A DNA stretch of 42,218 nucleotides, from assembly GCA_030018475.1 (NCBI GenBank), contig JASEFT010000003.1, forward strand, positions 14,710 to 56,927, given 5' to 3'. This stretch comes from Candidatus Thermoplasmatota archaeon (lineage in GTDB: Archaea > Thermoplasmatota > JASEFT01). The translations under genes were made by a program, and so were the position numbers. The notes under the pieces were generated by a model. The model was not told where the DNA came from. It saw only the letters and a list, made by a program, of their open reading frames with translations, and did no database searches. Shown here one piece after another: positions 32,000 to 39,269 of this stretch; the first letter of the stretch is position 1; each line of letters begins with the position of its first letter.

Positions 32000-33100
32000 T
32001 TACTTTAGTTCTTCTAATGTTTCCTTAGAGGGTTTATTGGGAATTACTGCTACAGTTTTACCATTATATTCAAAAATCTCTTTCTGATCTTCGGTAATTT
32101 CGCCAATTATCTCCGCTATGCCGTCTTTTGATTTAATAGCTTCCATTACTTCCTCAACATCTTCTGGAGAGACCTGCAAAGCCATTCTCGCTTGAGTTTC
32201 GCAAATTAAAATTTCTTCGGGGGTAATATCACTCCTCTTTAAAGGCACTTTTGCTAGATTAACTTTTGCTCCAAAGCCACCGTATCTGGCTGACTCGCAT
32301 ACCGCTGCACCAATGCCCGCTGCCCCTAGGTCTGAGCATGCTTTGATTTTACCAGTTTCAAAGGCAGCTAAAGCTGCTTGCATAGTTCGTATTTCCTCTT
32401 TAAAAAGAGCTATGGCTGGTCGCATTTCTTTAACCAATCCTGCCCTAAACAAGGTATCGTTTCCATCGTTATCGGTTTCGCCAATGATAATAATTTTATC
32501 ACCAGCTGCCTTGGCAGGTTTTGTTAGAGATTTTTCAGTAACTAATTTTCCAATTACTGCTACTACTGTTGCTGGTACAATATCCGAAAAAGAAGTTGAA
32601 AGTCCGCCACCTAGGATGAAAACCCCCATTGTTTCACACATATCTCTTATCCCTTTCATTATTAGATCTAATCTTTCTTTGCTGGTCATCTCCGCACATT
32701 TTCCACATCTGCATTTACCTGAGAAACCACAAGGACCAACTATTACTTTTTCTTCTGGAGGTCTGGTCCCGACAAAATTTAATAGAAAAATTGGCCTTGC
32801 TCCCATTGCTACAACATCTCGCATAGCTCCTCCAGCTGCGGTGGCTGCTGCATCGTATGGCCTTGGAACGCAAGGAGAACAATGGCTTTCCATTTTAGCA
32901 ACGAATGATCCTTTGATACCAGGCATTTGAAAAACCGCTGCATCATCTCCCGGCCCTACTATTAAGGCTCCTGGCCAAATCCTACTAACTTTACGGTTCA
33001 GTTGTTCGATTGCTTTAAAGTCAACCACTTGATCAATATTGTGATGCAGATGTACAAATAACGCGTGTATTAAAGCCTTCTCAATTTTGTTTAGTGCCAT
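32000..33100 (-). CDS. AIR synthase-related protein, PurL-like, with cysteine cluster
   Basis: 366 residues of the AIR synthase/PurL/SelD/HypE ATP-binding superfamily. GPGDDAAVF is the N-terminal phosphate motif. PYDAAATAAGGAMRDVVAMG closely follows the PurL segment EPYxGAATGVGGxxRDVxxMG, so it is nearest to a PurL half. Unusual features are Cys74 and Cys77 (SHCSPC, where PurL has SHNHPS) and an insert with Cys124, Cys130, Cys132 and Cys135. Together they could hold zinc or an iron-sulfur cluster. It stands alone, not in a purine operon, so the substrate is uncertain. Its promoter (33121-33130) implies leaderless expression. Confidence 0.8.
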   Translation of the reverse strand: MALNKIEKALIHALFVHLHHNIDQVVDFKAIEQLNRKVSRIWPGALIVGPGDDAAVFQMPGIKGSFVAKMESHCSPCVPRPYDAAATAAGGAMRDVVAMGARPIFLLNFVGTRPPEEKVIVGPCGFSGKCRCGKCAEMTSKERLDLIMKGIRDMCETMGVFILGGGLSTSFSDIVPATVVAVIGKLVTEKSLTKPAKAAGDKIIIIGETDNDGNDTLFRAGLVKEMRPAIALFKEEIRTMQAALAAFETGKIKACSDLGAAGIGAAVCESARYGGFGAKVNLAKVPLKRSDITPEEILICETQARMALQVSPEDVEEVMEAIKSKDGIAEIIGEITEDQKEIFEYNGKTVAVIPNKPSKETLEELK

Positions 33101-33120
33101 AAACGATAATTAAGTTTTGT

Positions 33121-33130
33121 TCTTAAAAAG
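33121..33130 (-). promoter_or_regulatory. TATA-like box of the AIR synthase-related gene
   Basis: Minus-strand CTTTTTAAGA is centred 26 nt upstream of ATG 33100. Confidence 0.45.
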
Positions 33131-33191
33131 TTTTTTATTTTATTGTGTGGAGCAAAGTTTGTTTATGTTAAAGAAATTTTAGATCTTATGA

Positions 33192-33890
33192 TTACTTTAA
33201 GCCAGGTATAACAGTAATCCCATTCTTAGATATGCTGAATTGATATTTTCCTGTTAAGTGCTCTGTACCGCGCATCTTTAAGATTTCTAGATATCTTACT
33301 CTTCTACCTTCTTCTTCAATATTAGTAAGTAAGACAATACCATCCACAGTATATGCAAGCTCGAGAGGGTAGAGCTCTTCAGGCATGACCTCGCCGGTCA
33401 GAATTGTTAGCGATTGCCAATTTTTCAGTCTAGCGCAGAGCTCGAAAACAAAAGGCCTGTATTCGTTACCAAGCCTATCTTTGACTACAGTGATAGGATC
33501 TATAACTACTCTTTGCGGCATTATAGCAGACATTTCCTTCTCTATTGCACCTATTATTGACTGAGAGGTCTTCTCCCAAGTAAGAACCTTGCCTAGATCT
33601 ACATACCTAATTTCTTTTCCCAGATATTTTCTATCTATAAATTTAAACCTTGATGTAAATCTTAAGAGCCATTGCGGAGTTTCCGATAGGGTTGTAAAGT
33701 AAACACCCTGCTCGCCACGCTTCGCACCTTCAAAAAGGAACTGAAGCCCAAATGTAGTTTTACCTGTTCCTGCGCCCCCAGCAACAAGTAGCGTGGAAGG
33801 AAAAGGCGCTCCACCCTCTAGCATCTCATCTAAGCCTTGTATTCCTGTGCTCATGCGCACAAGCTCTCCTTCTTTTGGAATTTCTTTCAT
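33192..33890 (-). CDS. KaiC/RAD55-family ATPase
   Basis: A 232-residue single-domain RecA-like ATPase. RMSTGIQGLDEMLEGG is the usual KaiC entry, Walker A is GGAGTGKTTF, and RVVIDPITVV is the Walker B strand. VDGIVLLTN and RYLEILKMRG, followed by HLTGKYQFSI, are family hallmarks. Such archaeal proteins act in signalling, motility or DNA repair; the exact role here is unknown. The ATG overlaps the stop of the gene at 33887 by 4 nt, so this ATPase is coupled to an ATPase-like partner lacking a Walker A motif, with a winged-helix regulator divergent to both. Confidence 0.88.
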   Translation of the reverse strand: MKEIPKEGELVRMSTGIQGLDEMLEGGAPFPSTLLVAGGAGTGKTTFGLQFLFEGAKRGEQGVYFTTLSETPQWLLRFTSRFKFIDRKYLGKEIRYVDLGKVLTWEKTSQSIIGAIEKEMSAIMPQRVVIDPITVVKDRLGNEYRPFVFELCARLKNWQSLTILTGEVMPEELYPLELAYTVDGIVLLTNIEEEGRRVRYLEILKMRGTEHLTGKYQFSISKNGITVIPGLK

Positions 33891-34498
33891 CTCATCACTT
33901 CCTTAGCTGTTTTCGGTATTGTTATGATCACTTTGCTGCCGTATTCCTTTGGCAGCTTTTTAAGCAACCCTATAAATTCTTCAATCTTATCCGGGTCCCA
34001 ATAGAGCACTATTGGCACTATACTGTCTAGCATAATAAAATGTTCTGAGGCTTTAATCTTTTTAACCCTTGCTTTAAGCATCTTTATAATAGCATTAACA
34101 TCGAAAGGGGAGCCTAATAAGGAGGTATTCTTAACCCAGCTTGCAACCTCTTGCTCGTCAAGCGCTCCTGAAAGGCATTTGATTGTATCAATAAAGTAAA
34201 GCTCTTCAGTTTGCAAACCGCGCTGCGCAAGCGCTTTTTGCAAATAGCCCGCAGGTCTGCTAACACAAATAATTATTCCTTTCATTTTATAAACCCGGGT
34301 TAGAATCTGAATAAGCTCAACTTCCAGTCTGAAAGAGTGAATCTCGTCAATATCTGCAACGACGCACTCTTTTCCCTTTGACTTTAGAATTAGGGAGATT
34401 ATTCTCTCTAGCTCGCTCTCTATAGCCCCTTTTTCATTAACCATTCTCAAATTATTATCTTTCTCATACCTTATAAAGATAGCTTTTTCTTTCGGCAA
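33887..34498 (-). CDS. RecA/KaiC-like protein lacking Walker A, partner of the KaiC ATPase
   Basis: Up to 203 residues from a TTG at 34498, or 185 from ATG 34444 (MVNEKGAIE). The body resembles a RecA/KaiC-like core without a P-loop: strand ECVVADIDEI, then GIIICVSRPAGYLQKALAQRG, YFIDTI and FIMLDSIVPIVLYW. Similar degenerate partners of KaiC-like proteins are known in archaea; calling this one a pseudo-ATPase is inference. The TATA-like CTTTATAAGG at 34469-34478 lies 30 nt before ATG 34444 but inside the longer frame, which favours the shorter start. Its end overlaps the KaiC gene by 4 nt. Confidence 0.7.
   Translation of the reverse strand: MPKEKAIFIRYEKDNNLRMVNEKGAIESELERIISLILKSKGKECVVADIDEIHSFRLEVELIQILTRVYKMKGIIICVSRPAGYLQKALAQRGLQTEELYFIDTIKCLSGALDEQEVASWVKNTSLLGSPFDVNAIIKMLKARVKKIKASEHFIMLDSIVPIVLYWDPDKIEEFIGLLKKLPKEYGSKVIITIPKTAKEVMR
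34469..34478. promoter_or_regulatory. Possible shared bidirectional TATA box
   Basis: CCTTATAAAG reads as a TATA box on either strand. It is ~30 nt from ATG 34444 (minus) and ~40 nt from ATG 34515 (plus), so it could serve both divergent genes. Confidence 0.4.
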
Positions 34499-34514
34499 AA
34501 GAATTTATAAAAAA

Positions 34515-35066
34515 ATGAAAAAGCTTTTAGAGCTAGAGCCGAGGATGAAAATTTTTCAGCACATTCTAAAATCTCCAGGAGTTTATTTTAGGGAGCTGCA
34601 AAAAAGTTTAAATATGGCGACAGGCCAGCTTGAGCATCATTTAAAATATTTAGAGAAAAGTGATGTTATAGTATCGATTGTAGAAGAAGGGCATAGAAGA
34701 TTTTTTGCTAGTAGTAAAGTAACTTTTGAAGAAAGGAAAATTCTACCCCTGCTCAGACAAAAGGTACCCAGAAAGATTCTGCTGTTTTTGTTGCAGAAAC
34801 CTTATTCTAGGCATGTAGGAATTTGCAAAGCTCTTGAAAAGTCAGGCTCTACTATTACAAAGGCATTGAGAAAACTAATCGATAAAGAGCTCGTTGTAAC
34901 CTCAGGTAAAGACAAAGCCAAAGAGTATAGAGTAATTGATGAAGAGAAAATTTTGAGATTGTTTATTCTTTATAGAGCTTCTTACTCAAACAGAGCTTTA
35001 AGTAGTTTTTTAGCTGATTTAGAAGAAGGGGTGAAGAGAGCAATAGAGATTTTGGAAACGAAGTAA
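34515..35066 (+). CDS. Tandem winged-helix transcriptional regulator
   Basis: 183 residues with two winged-helix domains: ~1-70 (RMKIFQHILKSPGVYFREL, ATGQLEHHLKYLEKSDVI) and ~75-150 (VPRKILLFLLQKPYSRHVGI, STITKALRKLIDKELV). The architecture is common among euryarchaeal ArsR-like regulators. It has no clear sensor domain apart from a C-terminal helix (LADLEEGVKRAIEIL). The start ATG 34515 is 16 nt from the longest version of the divergent gene. It may regulate the KaiC pair or the membrane protein gene downstream; neither is shown. Confidence 0.85.
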   Translation: MKKLLELEPRMKIFQHILKSPGVYFRELQKSLNMATGQLEHHLKYLEKSDVIVSIVEEGHRRFFASSKVTFEERKILPLLRQKVPRKILLFLLQKPYSRHVGICKALEKSGSTITKALRKLIDKELVVTSGKDKAKEYRVIDEEKILRLFILYRASYSNRALSSFLADLEEGVKRAIEILETK

Positions 35067-35105
35067 TTTTTTATCGTCGATAAATTGTTCGCCCCCTGTC
35101 CCAGA

Positions 35106-35120
35106 AATAATATATATAGG
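35106..35120 (+). promoter_or_regulatory. Strong TATA box of the interrupted membrane protein gene
   Basis: ATAATATATATAGG lies ~41 nt upstream of ATG 35155, and AAGGTGGTGG (35143-35152) is a strong ribosome binding site just before it. Promoter and site look intact although the coding frame is broken. Confidence 0.6.
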
Positions 35121-35154
35121 CCGTGACAAACTATAACATAGCAAGGTGGTGGCA

Positions 35155-35757
35155 ATGAATGGCAATAATAGTGCTAATGGAGGCAAGGTAGCCAAGCCAA
35201 GAAAAGTATTAGCTTTTATGCTGATTTTAATTTTATCACTCAGCTCTTTAGCCTTAGTACTCACCACATACCCTATTTTTGGTAGTGAAAAAGATCTCCG
35301 AAACTCAATCTAATAAAACAATATAGGAGAAAAAGTTGCACTCCAAACTAATCAAGAGGATGCGCCTGGCGATTTCAAAGGCACAACTTATCGTTTTGAA
35401 TCAACGGTAACTGCAGGCAGCGTTGACGAAATCAAAATAACTCATGATTGTAGATTTATCGAGCTAACTTCAACTACTGAGAAAGATCTCAGTATCTCTT
35501 TAACAAACGGAACAGGAACTTTCAACTATCATATAAAAACAAATCCGAATAGAACATACATTTTGAGGCTCTCGGAATTTTCTGTTGGTAAAAGTGCTAC
35601 GGAGCCCACGAAAAGCGCGGAAGTAAACTTTTCGCCGAGCGTTGGTCCAGGAACTGCGCTGATAGGAGCAGTAGCAGTCTTAGGCGCTATTGTAACCGCA
35701 ATATGCTACAAATTGCATATGAAGAGGAAAAAGGAGCTAGAAGAGGTAGAGCATTAG
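35155..35757 (+). pseudogene. Membrane protein gene interrupted by tandem in-frame TAA TAA
   Basis: From ATG 35155 a 52-residue frame gives a basic start and a membrane helix (VLAFMLILILSLSSLALVL). It stops at TAA 35311-35313, followed at once by a second TAA. The very same frame then stays open to TAG 35755: an extracellular-like domain (GTTYRFESTVTAGSVDEIKI, YHIKTNPNRTYILRL) and a C-terminal helix (ALIGAVAVLGAIVTAICY) with a basic tail. The second part has no start codon before TTG 35563. The two parts read as one protein of about 200 codons cut by nonsense codons. Alternatives are stop readthrough or a working 52-residue truncated product. Confidence 0.6.
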
Positions 35758-35776
35758 CGCATAAGTAACGGAGTAA

Positions 35777-35992
35777 CTACTCATATTCCAATATTTCATC
35801 AAACAATCTCAAAGTCTCTTTAGCTTCTTTTTCATCAAGTTTTTGTATAGCGTAGCCTGCATGCACAATCACATAATCATTCTTTTTCACATCAACCAAT
35901 GAAATATTTATTTCTCTAAAAGTATTTCCAAAATCTACTTTAGCTCTGTTGCCACGAATTTCAACTACTTTTGCAGGTATCCCCAGACACAT
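35777..35992 (-). CDS. hypC: Hydrogenase maturation chaperone HypC
   Basis: A 71-residue chaperone that, with HypD, carries the Fe(CN)2CO group to the [NiFe]-hydrogenase large subunit. The essential Cys2 is in MCLGIPAKV, and DYVIVHAGYAIQKLDE is the conserved second half. It is the last gene of the minus-strand hyp operon, 54 nt after hypE. Length is normal for the family. Confidence 0.95.
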   Translation of the reverse strand: MCLGIPAKVVEIRGNRAKVDFGNTFREINISLVDVKKNDYVIVHAGYAIQKLDEKEAKETLRLFDEILEYE

Positions 35993-36046
35993 TATAAAAA
36001 TATTAACGTACTATGTTTTATAAAAATTTTGCTACTTTGTTGCTTC

Positions 36047-37099
36047 TCAGCATATTCTAGGTACAGGGTCGCCAAGAGGTCTTTCAACGATACGCTTGCC
36101 GCCTACGACCGTTTTCATTGCTACGCCTCGAATGTCTTTTCTCGCTTCCCCTATTATCTCTGCGTCCTTCCCTTCTTTGGTTTTCCTCAGCGCTTGCAAT
36201 ACCTCTTCTGCCTTCTCTTTCACTACTCCAATTACTAATTTCCCTTCATTACCAATCTCAAGTGGCTCAACTCCTAAGAATTCAGCTGCGCTGCTGACTG
36301 CTTCACTTATAGGGATTTTATCCTCTTCAATTAATATTCCTACCTTAGACTTATCTGCAAATTCGTTTAAGGCATTTGCTAGACCCCCTCTAGTAGGGTC
36401 TTTCATTGCTACAATACCTCCTATATTTAGAATTTTATCGATAATTTTATTTAGTGGCGCAGTGTCTGATTGCACTTTACTCTCAAACCCATAGCCTTCC
36501 CTACTGGAAAGTATAGTAATACCATGTTCTGCAATAGAGCCTGAGATTATTATTTTATCGCCCACACGAATATTAGAATCCAGAAGCCATTTGCTGTTAA
36601 AAGGTCGATAGCGCTTTATAACGGCAATATTTTTAGCTAAACTTTTACTCCTTATACCCATTCCCCCAGTATTAATCATTATTTGGTCTAAAGCTCCAGC
36701 TTCAACAACTTTTGTGTCACCTGTAATTATGCTCACTCCTGCTTTTTGAGAAGTTTTACGAATGCTTGCCAGAATAGTTTCGAAATCGGATAATGGAAAA
36801 CCCTCTTCAATAACAAAAGCTGTCGATAGCGCAATTGGCTTTGCGCCTATTACAGCTAAATCGTTCACAGTACCTGCAACTGCTAAAGAGCCTATATCGC
36901 CGCCAGGATAGAAAATGGGCTTTACTACGTATGAATCTGTAGTAAGAGCAATATCTTTAATAACTCCTGAGTCGTCAAGCGCTTCTAGCGGTACGTCTAT
37001 GTCAGCACTTTCGTTGCCTAAATATTTGAGTATGTAATCTTTTATCAGCGCATTCATAAGCTCGCCGCCAGCGCCGTGAGCCATTAATATTTTATCCAT
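36047..37099 (-). CDS. hypE: Hydrogenase maturation protein HypE
   Basis: HypE dehydrates the carbamoyl group on its C-terminal cysteine to make the cyanide ligands of the [NiFe] site. The 350-residue protein has MAHGAGGELMN at the start, ALTTDSYVVKPIFYPGGDIG, KDPTRGGLANALNEF, and the required C-terminal PRIC with the acceptor Cys350. It lies 19 nt downstream of the maturation protease gene and 54 nt upstream of hypC. Confidence 0.96.
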   Translation of the reverse strand: MDKILMAHGAGGELMNALIKDYILKYLGNESADIDVPLEALDDSGVIKDIALTTDSYVVKPIFYPGGDIGSLAVAGTVNDLAVIGAKPIALSTAFVIEEGFPLSDFETILASIRKTSQKAGVSIITGDTKVVEAGALDQIMINTGGMGIRSKSLAKNIAVIKRYRPFNSKWLLDSNIRVGDKIIISGSIAEHGITILSSREGYGFESKVQSDTAPLNKIIDKILNIGGIVAMKDPTRGGLANALNEFADKSKVGILIEEDKIPISEAVSSAAEFLGVEPLEIGNEGKLVIGVVKEKAEEVLQALRKTKEGKDAEIIGEARKDIRGVAMKTVVGGKRIVERPLGDPVPRIC

Positions 37100-37118
37100 T
37101 TTTTTCCACCTTGCTTTT

Positions 37119-37577
37119 TTAGCATTTCAATAATTCAGTCATAATTTTAGAAACAGCTTTAGGAAAAGCTTTTTCTACGGCCTTGCTCAATCCTTCTTTT
37201 AAACCAGTCTCTTTTACTTCGATTCCATATATTACAATTTCAGGTATTTTCAACCCGAGCTTTTCACCGAGCTTTAAAGTGCTAGATAAATTGAAATTAT
37301 GGATTGAGTAGCGTTGTGGCTCGTTCAACTCTTTTGGACTGAGCCTATAAATACTGCCTACTTTCCTTTTCCCTGTTTTAACAGCATCGATTATAACTAC
37401 TTTGTCATAGTTTGAAATTCTACTCAGTAAATCTAGAGTTGTTGTGCACACTTCTTTAAACTCTATTTCGAACCCAGCCGTTTCTGATATTTTCGATTTT
37501 ATTCTACGCGCTATCTCTATACCTACGCAATCGTCGCCTCGTATTGGATTGCCTATGCCTAGGAGTAAGAGTTTCAC
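37119..37577 (-). CDS. Hydrogenase maturation endopeptidase, HycI/HyaD family
   Basis: This protease trims the C-terminus of the hydrogenase large subunit after nickel insertion. The 152-residue protein has LGIGNPIRGDDCVG with the metal-binding Asp, VVIIDAVKTG with the second Asp, and YSIHNFNL with the His. 152 residues is typical. Subfamily assignment (HycI versus HyaD or FrcD) is not clear. It lies between hypD (39 nt upstream) and hypE (19 nt downstream). Confidence 0.92.
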   Translation of the reverse strand: MKLLLLGIGNPIRGDDCVGIEIARRIKSKISETAGFEIEFKEVCTTTLDLLSRISNYDKVVIIDAVKTGKRKVGSIYRLSPKELNEPQRYSIHNFNLSSTLKLGEKLGLKIPEIVIYGIEVKETGLKEGLSKAVEKAFPKAVSKIMTELLKC

Positions 37578-37616
37578 AAAAGAGCATATATTAAGCCAGC
37601 GATAAATATTTTTGCA

Positions 37617-38687
37617 CTAGCCATATCTAAATCTAATATTACAATTTCCTTCTCTTGAAACCATGCAAGGCCCTACTGGCGTTGCTGGAGTACAGCTCTT
37701 GCCAAACAAAGGGCAGTCTTCAGAATCTAAAAGACCTCTTAAAATTTCGCCGCATTTACAGCCTTTAGGCTCTTTTGGTTCTATGCCTTCTAGCTCTTTA
37801 AGTTGCAACTCAAATTTTTTATGTGCGTCGTAGCGCTCAAATTCGGCTCTTAGCTTAAGACCTGAGTTAGGTATTAAAGGGAAGCCGCGCCATGCAACGT
37901 CGCAAGGCTCAAATACACTATTCATAATGCTTAGAGCTTTTTTGTTGCCGTCATATTTTACACTGCGCGTATACTCAATCTCTACTTTTGGATTTTCGCT
38001 TTTTATTTGTTTTGCGAGCATGTATACAGCCATAAGCAAATCAAGAGGCTCGAAACCTGCGATTACTTGCGGAATTTTATAGTCTTTTGATATGAACTCG
38101 TAGGGTTTAGCGCCTATCACAGTACTCACATGGCCAGGCTCAATTAAGCCATGGAGTTTCAGTTCGCCAAGCTCAATTATAGCTTTTAGTGCAGGCGGTA
38201 TCAAGCGATGACAGCTTAAAATTGAGAAATTATCAGGTGGAGAATTCAAAATTGCGCTAGCAGTACTTGGTGCAGTAGTTTCAAAGCCTATTGCTAAAAA
38301 TACTACCTCGTTATTGGTTTTACGCGCTAACTCTATAGCGTCATCTACAGAATAGACAATTTTTATTTTGCAGCCCAATGCTCTTGTATCCGCAAGTGAG
38401 TATTTAATACCAGGCACTCTAATAATATCGCCAAAGCTCGTAATTACGAAACCTTTTTTAGCTAGTAATATAGCCTCTTCAATCTCTTTAGGGGTTGTAA
38501 CGCAGACTGGGCAGCCAGGCCCTTGCCTAATCTCAGCACCTGCGTTTCTCAGAAGTTGTTCTAGCCCGAACCTTACAAGAGTATCTTGATGAGTGCCGCA
38601 CACATGCATTACTGTGATATTCAAACTCAAAGCTTTAAGTTTAGAAACTATCTTTAGCGCAATTTTCTCGTCTCGATATCTGAGCAT
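37617..38687 (-). CDS. hypD: Hydrogenase maturation protein HypD
   Basis: HypD is the iron-sulfur scaffold on which Fe(CN)2CO is assembled with HypC. Conserved cysteine motifs are HVCGTHQDT, GPGCPVCVT and the C-terminal cluster region (CKCGEIL, DCPLFGKSC, GPCMVSREG). AIGFETTAPSTA is a family signature. 356 residues is usual. The ATG lies 1 nt after the hypA stop. Confidence 0.96.
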   Translation of the reverse strand: MLRYRDEKIALKIVSKLKALSLNITVMHVCGTHQDTLVRFGLEQLLRNAGAEIRQGPGCPVCVTTPKEIEEAILLAKKGFVITSFGDIIRVPGIKYSLADTRALGCKIKIVYSVDDAIELARKTNNEVVFLAIGFETTAPSTASAILNSPPDNFSILSCHRLIPPALKAIIELGELKLHGLIEPGHVSTVIGAKPYEFISKDYKIPQVIAGFEPLDLLMAVYMLAKQIKSENPKVEIEYTRSVKYDGNKKALSIMNSVFEPCDVAWRGFPLIPNSGLKLRAEFERYDAHKKFELQLKELEGIEPKEPKGCKCGEILRGLLDSEDCPLFGKSCTPATPVGPCMVSREGNCNIRFRYG

Positions 38688-38688
38688 T

Positions 38689-39111
38689 TTATTCTTTCTT
38701 TTTCTTTTCCTCTGAAAAGCTTTTCTTTTCCAAAGAAAAGGGCTTCTCAGCTACTATTTTTTTTACTATGCATTCTCTTCCAGCAATAATTTTTATTTTA
38801 CCCCCGCAGTTAGGACAGCAAAATTTGGGTGCGGTGAAATGGAAAGCAATATCATCAACATATTCTATTTTCCCTTTGTATTTGCAATTATTACACTTTA
38901 CAAGAGTCTTCACTTTCTTAATAACTAACTTAGAGCACTTCAACACGTTATCATTGCTCGTCAGTACTTCGTACGCGAATTTAAGCTGCTCTGTGCCTAG
39001 AAAAGTTAGCTCACCTATCTCTAGCCAGACTTCAGTTACTTTCACATCTTTCCCCTTTAACTCTTCCATAATGCTATTGACAATTTGGCACATTGTAGAG
39101 AACTCGTGCAT
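38689..39111 (-). CDS. hypA: Hydrogenase nickel-insertion protein HypA
   Basis: HypA delivers nickel to the hydrogenase together with HypB. The nickel-binding N-terminus MHEFS has His2. A zinc site of two CxxC pairs (CNNCKYKG, CCPNCGG) follows. 140 residues is about 25 longer than usual because of a charged tail (KKSFSEEKKKKE). It starts 10 nt after the small zinc-ribbon gene and ends 1 nt before hypD. Confidence 0.95.
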   Translation of the reverse strand: MHEFSTMCQIVNSIMEELKGKDVKVTEVWLEIGELTFLGTEQLKFAYEVLTSNDNVLKCSKLVIKKVKTLVKCNNCKYKGKIEYVDDIAFHFTAPKFCCPNCGGKIKIIAGRECIVKKIVAEKPFSLEKKSFSEEKKKKE

Positions 39112-39121
39112 TTCTTATTTT

Positions 39122-39268
39122 TTAACTCCTTTCAAACTCTTTACCGCATTTAGGGCATTTGACCAATCCGCAAGTAAGGTAAGAAGAAGGGCAGCCTCTA
39201 CATGCAAATGCTCTCGCATAGCTTGTATCAAATTTAAACTTGCAGTTAGGGCAAACAACTATAGCCAT
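39122..39268 (-). CDS. 48-residue zinc-ribbon protein inside the hyp operon
   Basis: This short ORF runs from ATG 39268 to TAA 39122. The 48 residues contain CPNC, then ACRGCPSSYLTCG, and CPKCGKEF: seven cysteines, enough for a zinc ribbon plus a middle cysteine group. It starts 1 nt after the hypF stop with GGAG of hypF's 3' end as a likely ribosome binding site, and ends 10 nt before hypA. Tight packing argues for a real gene made with the Hyp proteins. Its function is not known to me. Confidence 0.75.
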   Translation of the reverse strand: MAIVVCPNCKFKFDTSYARAFACRGCPSSYLTCGLVKCPKCGKEFERS

Positions 39269-39269
39269 T

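Noticed and set aside
35019-35267. 82-codon minus-strand frame over the winged-helix 3' end
   Set aside because: It runs antisense through a real gene and the promoter of the next, with no start signals; it is a shadow frame.
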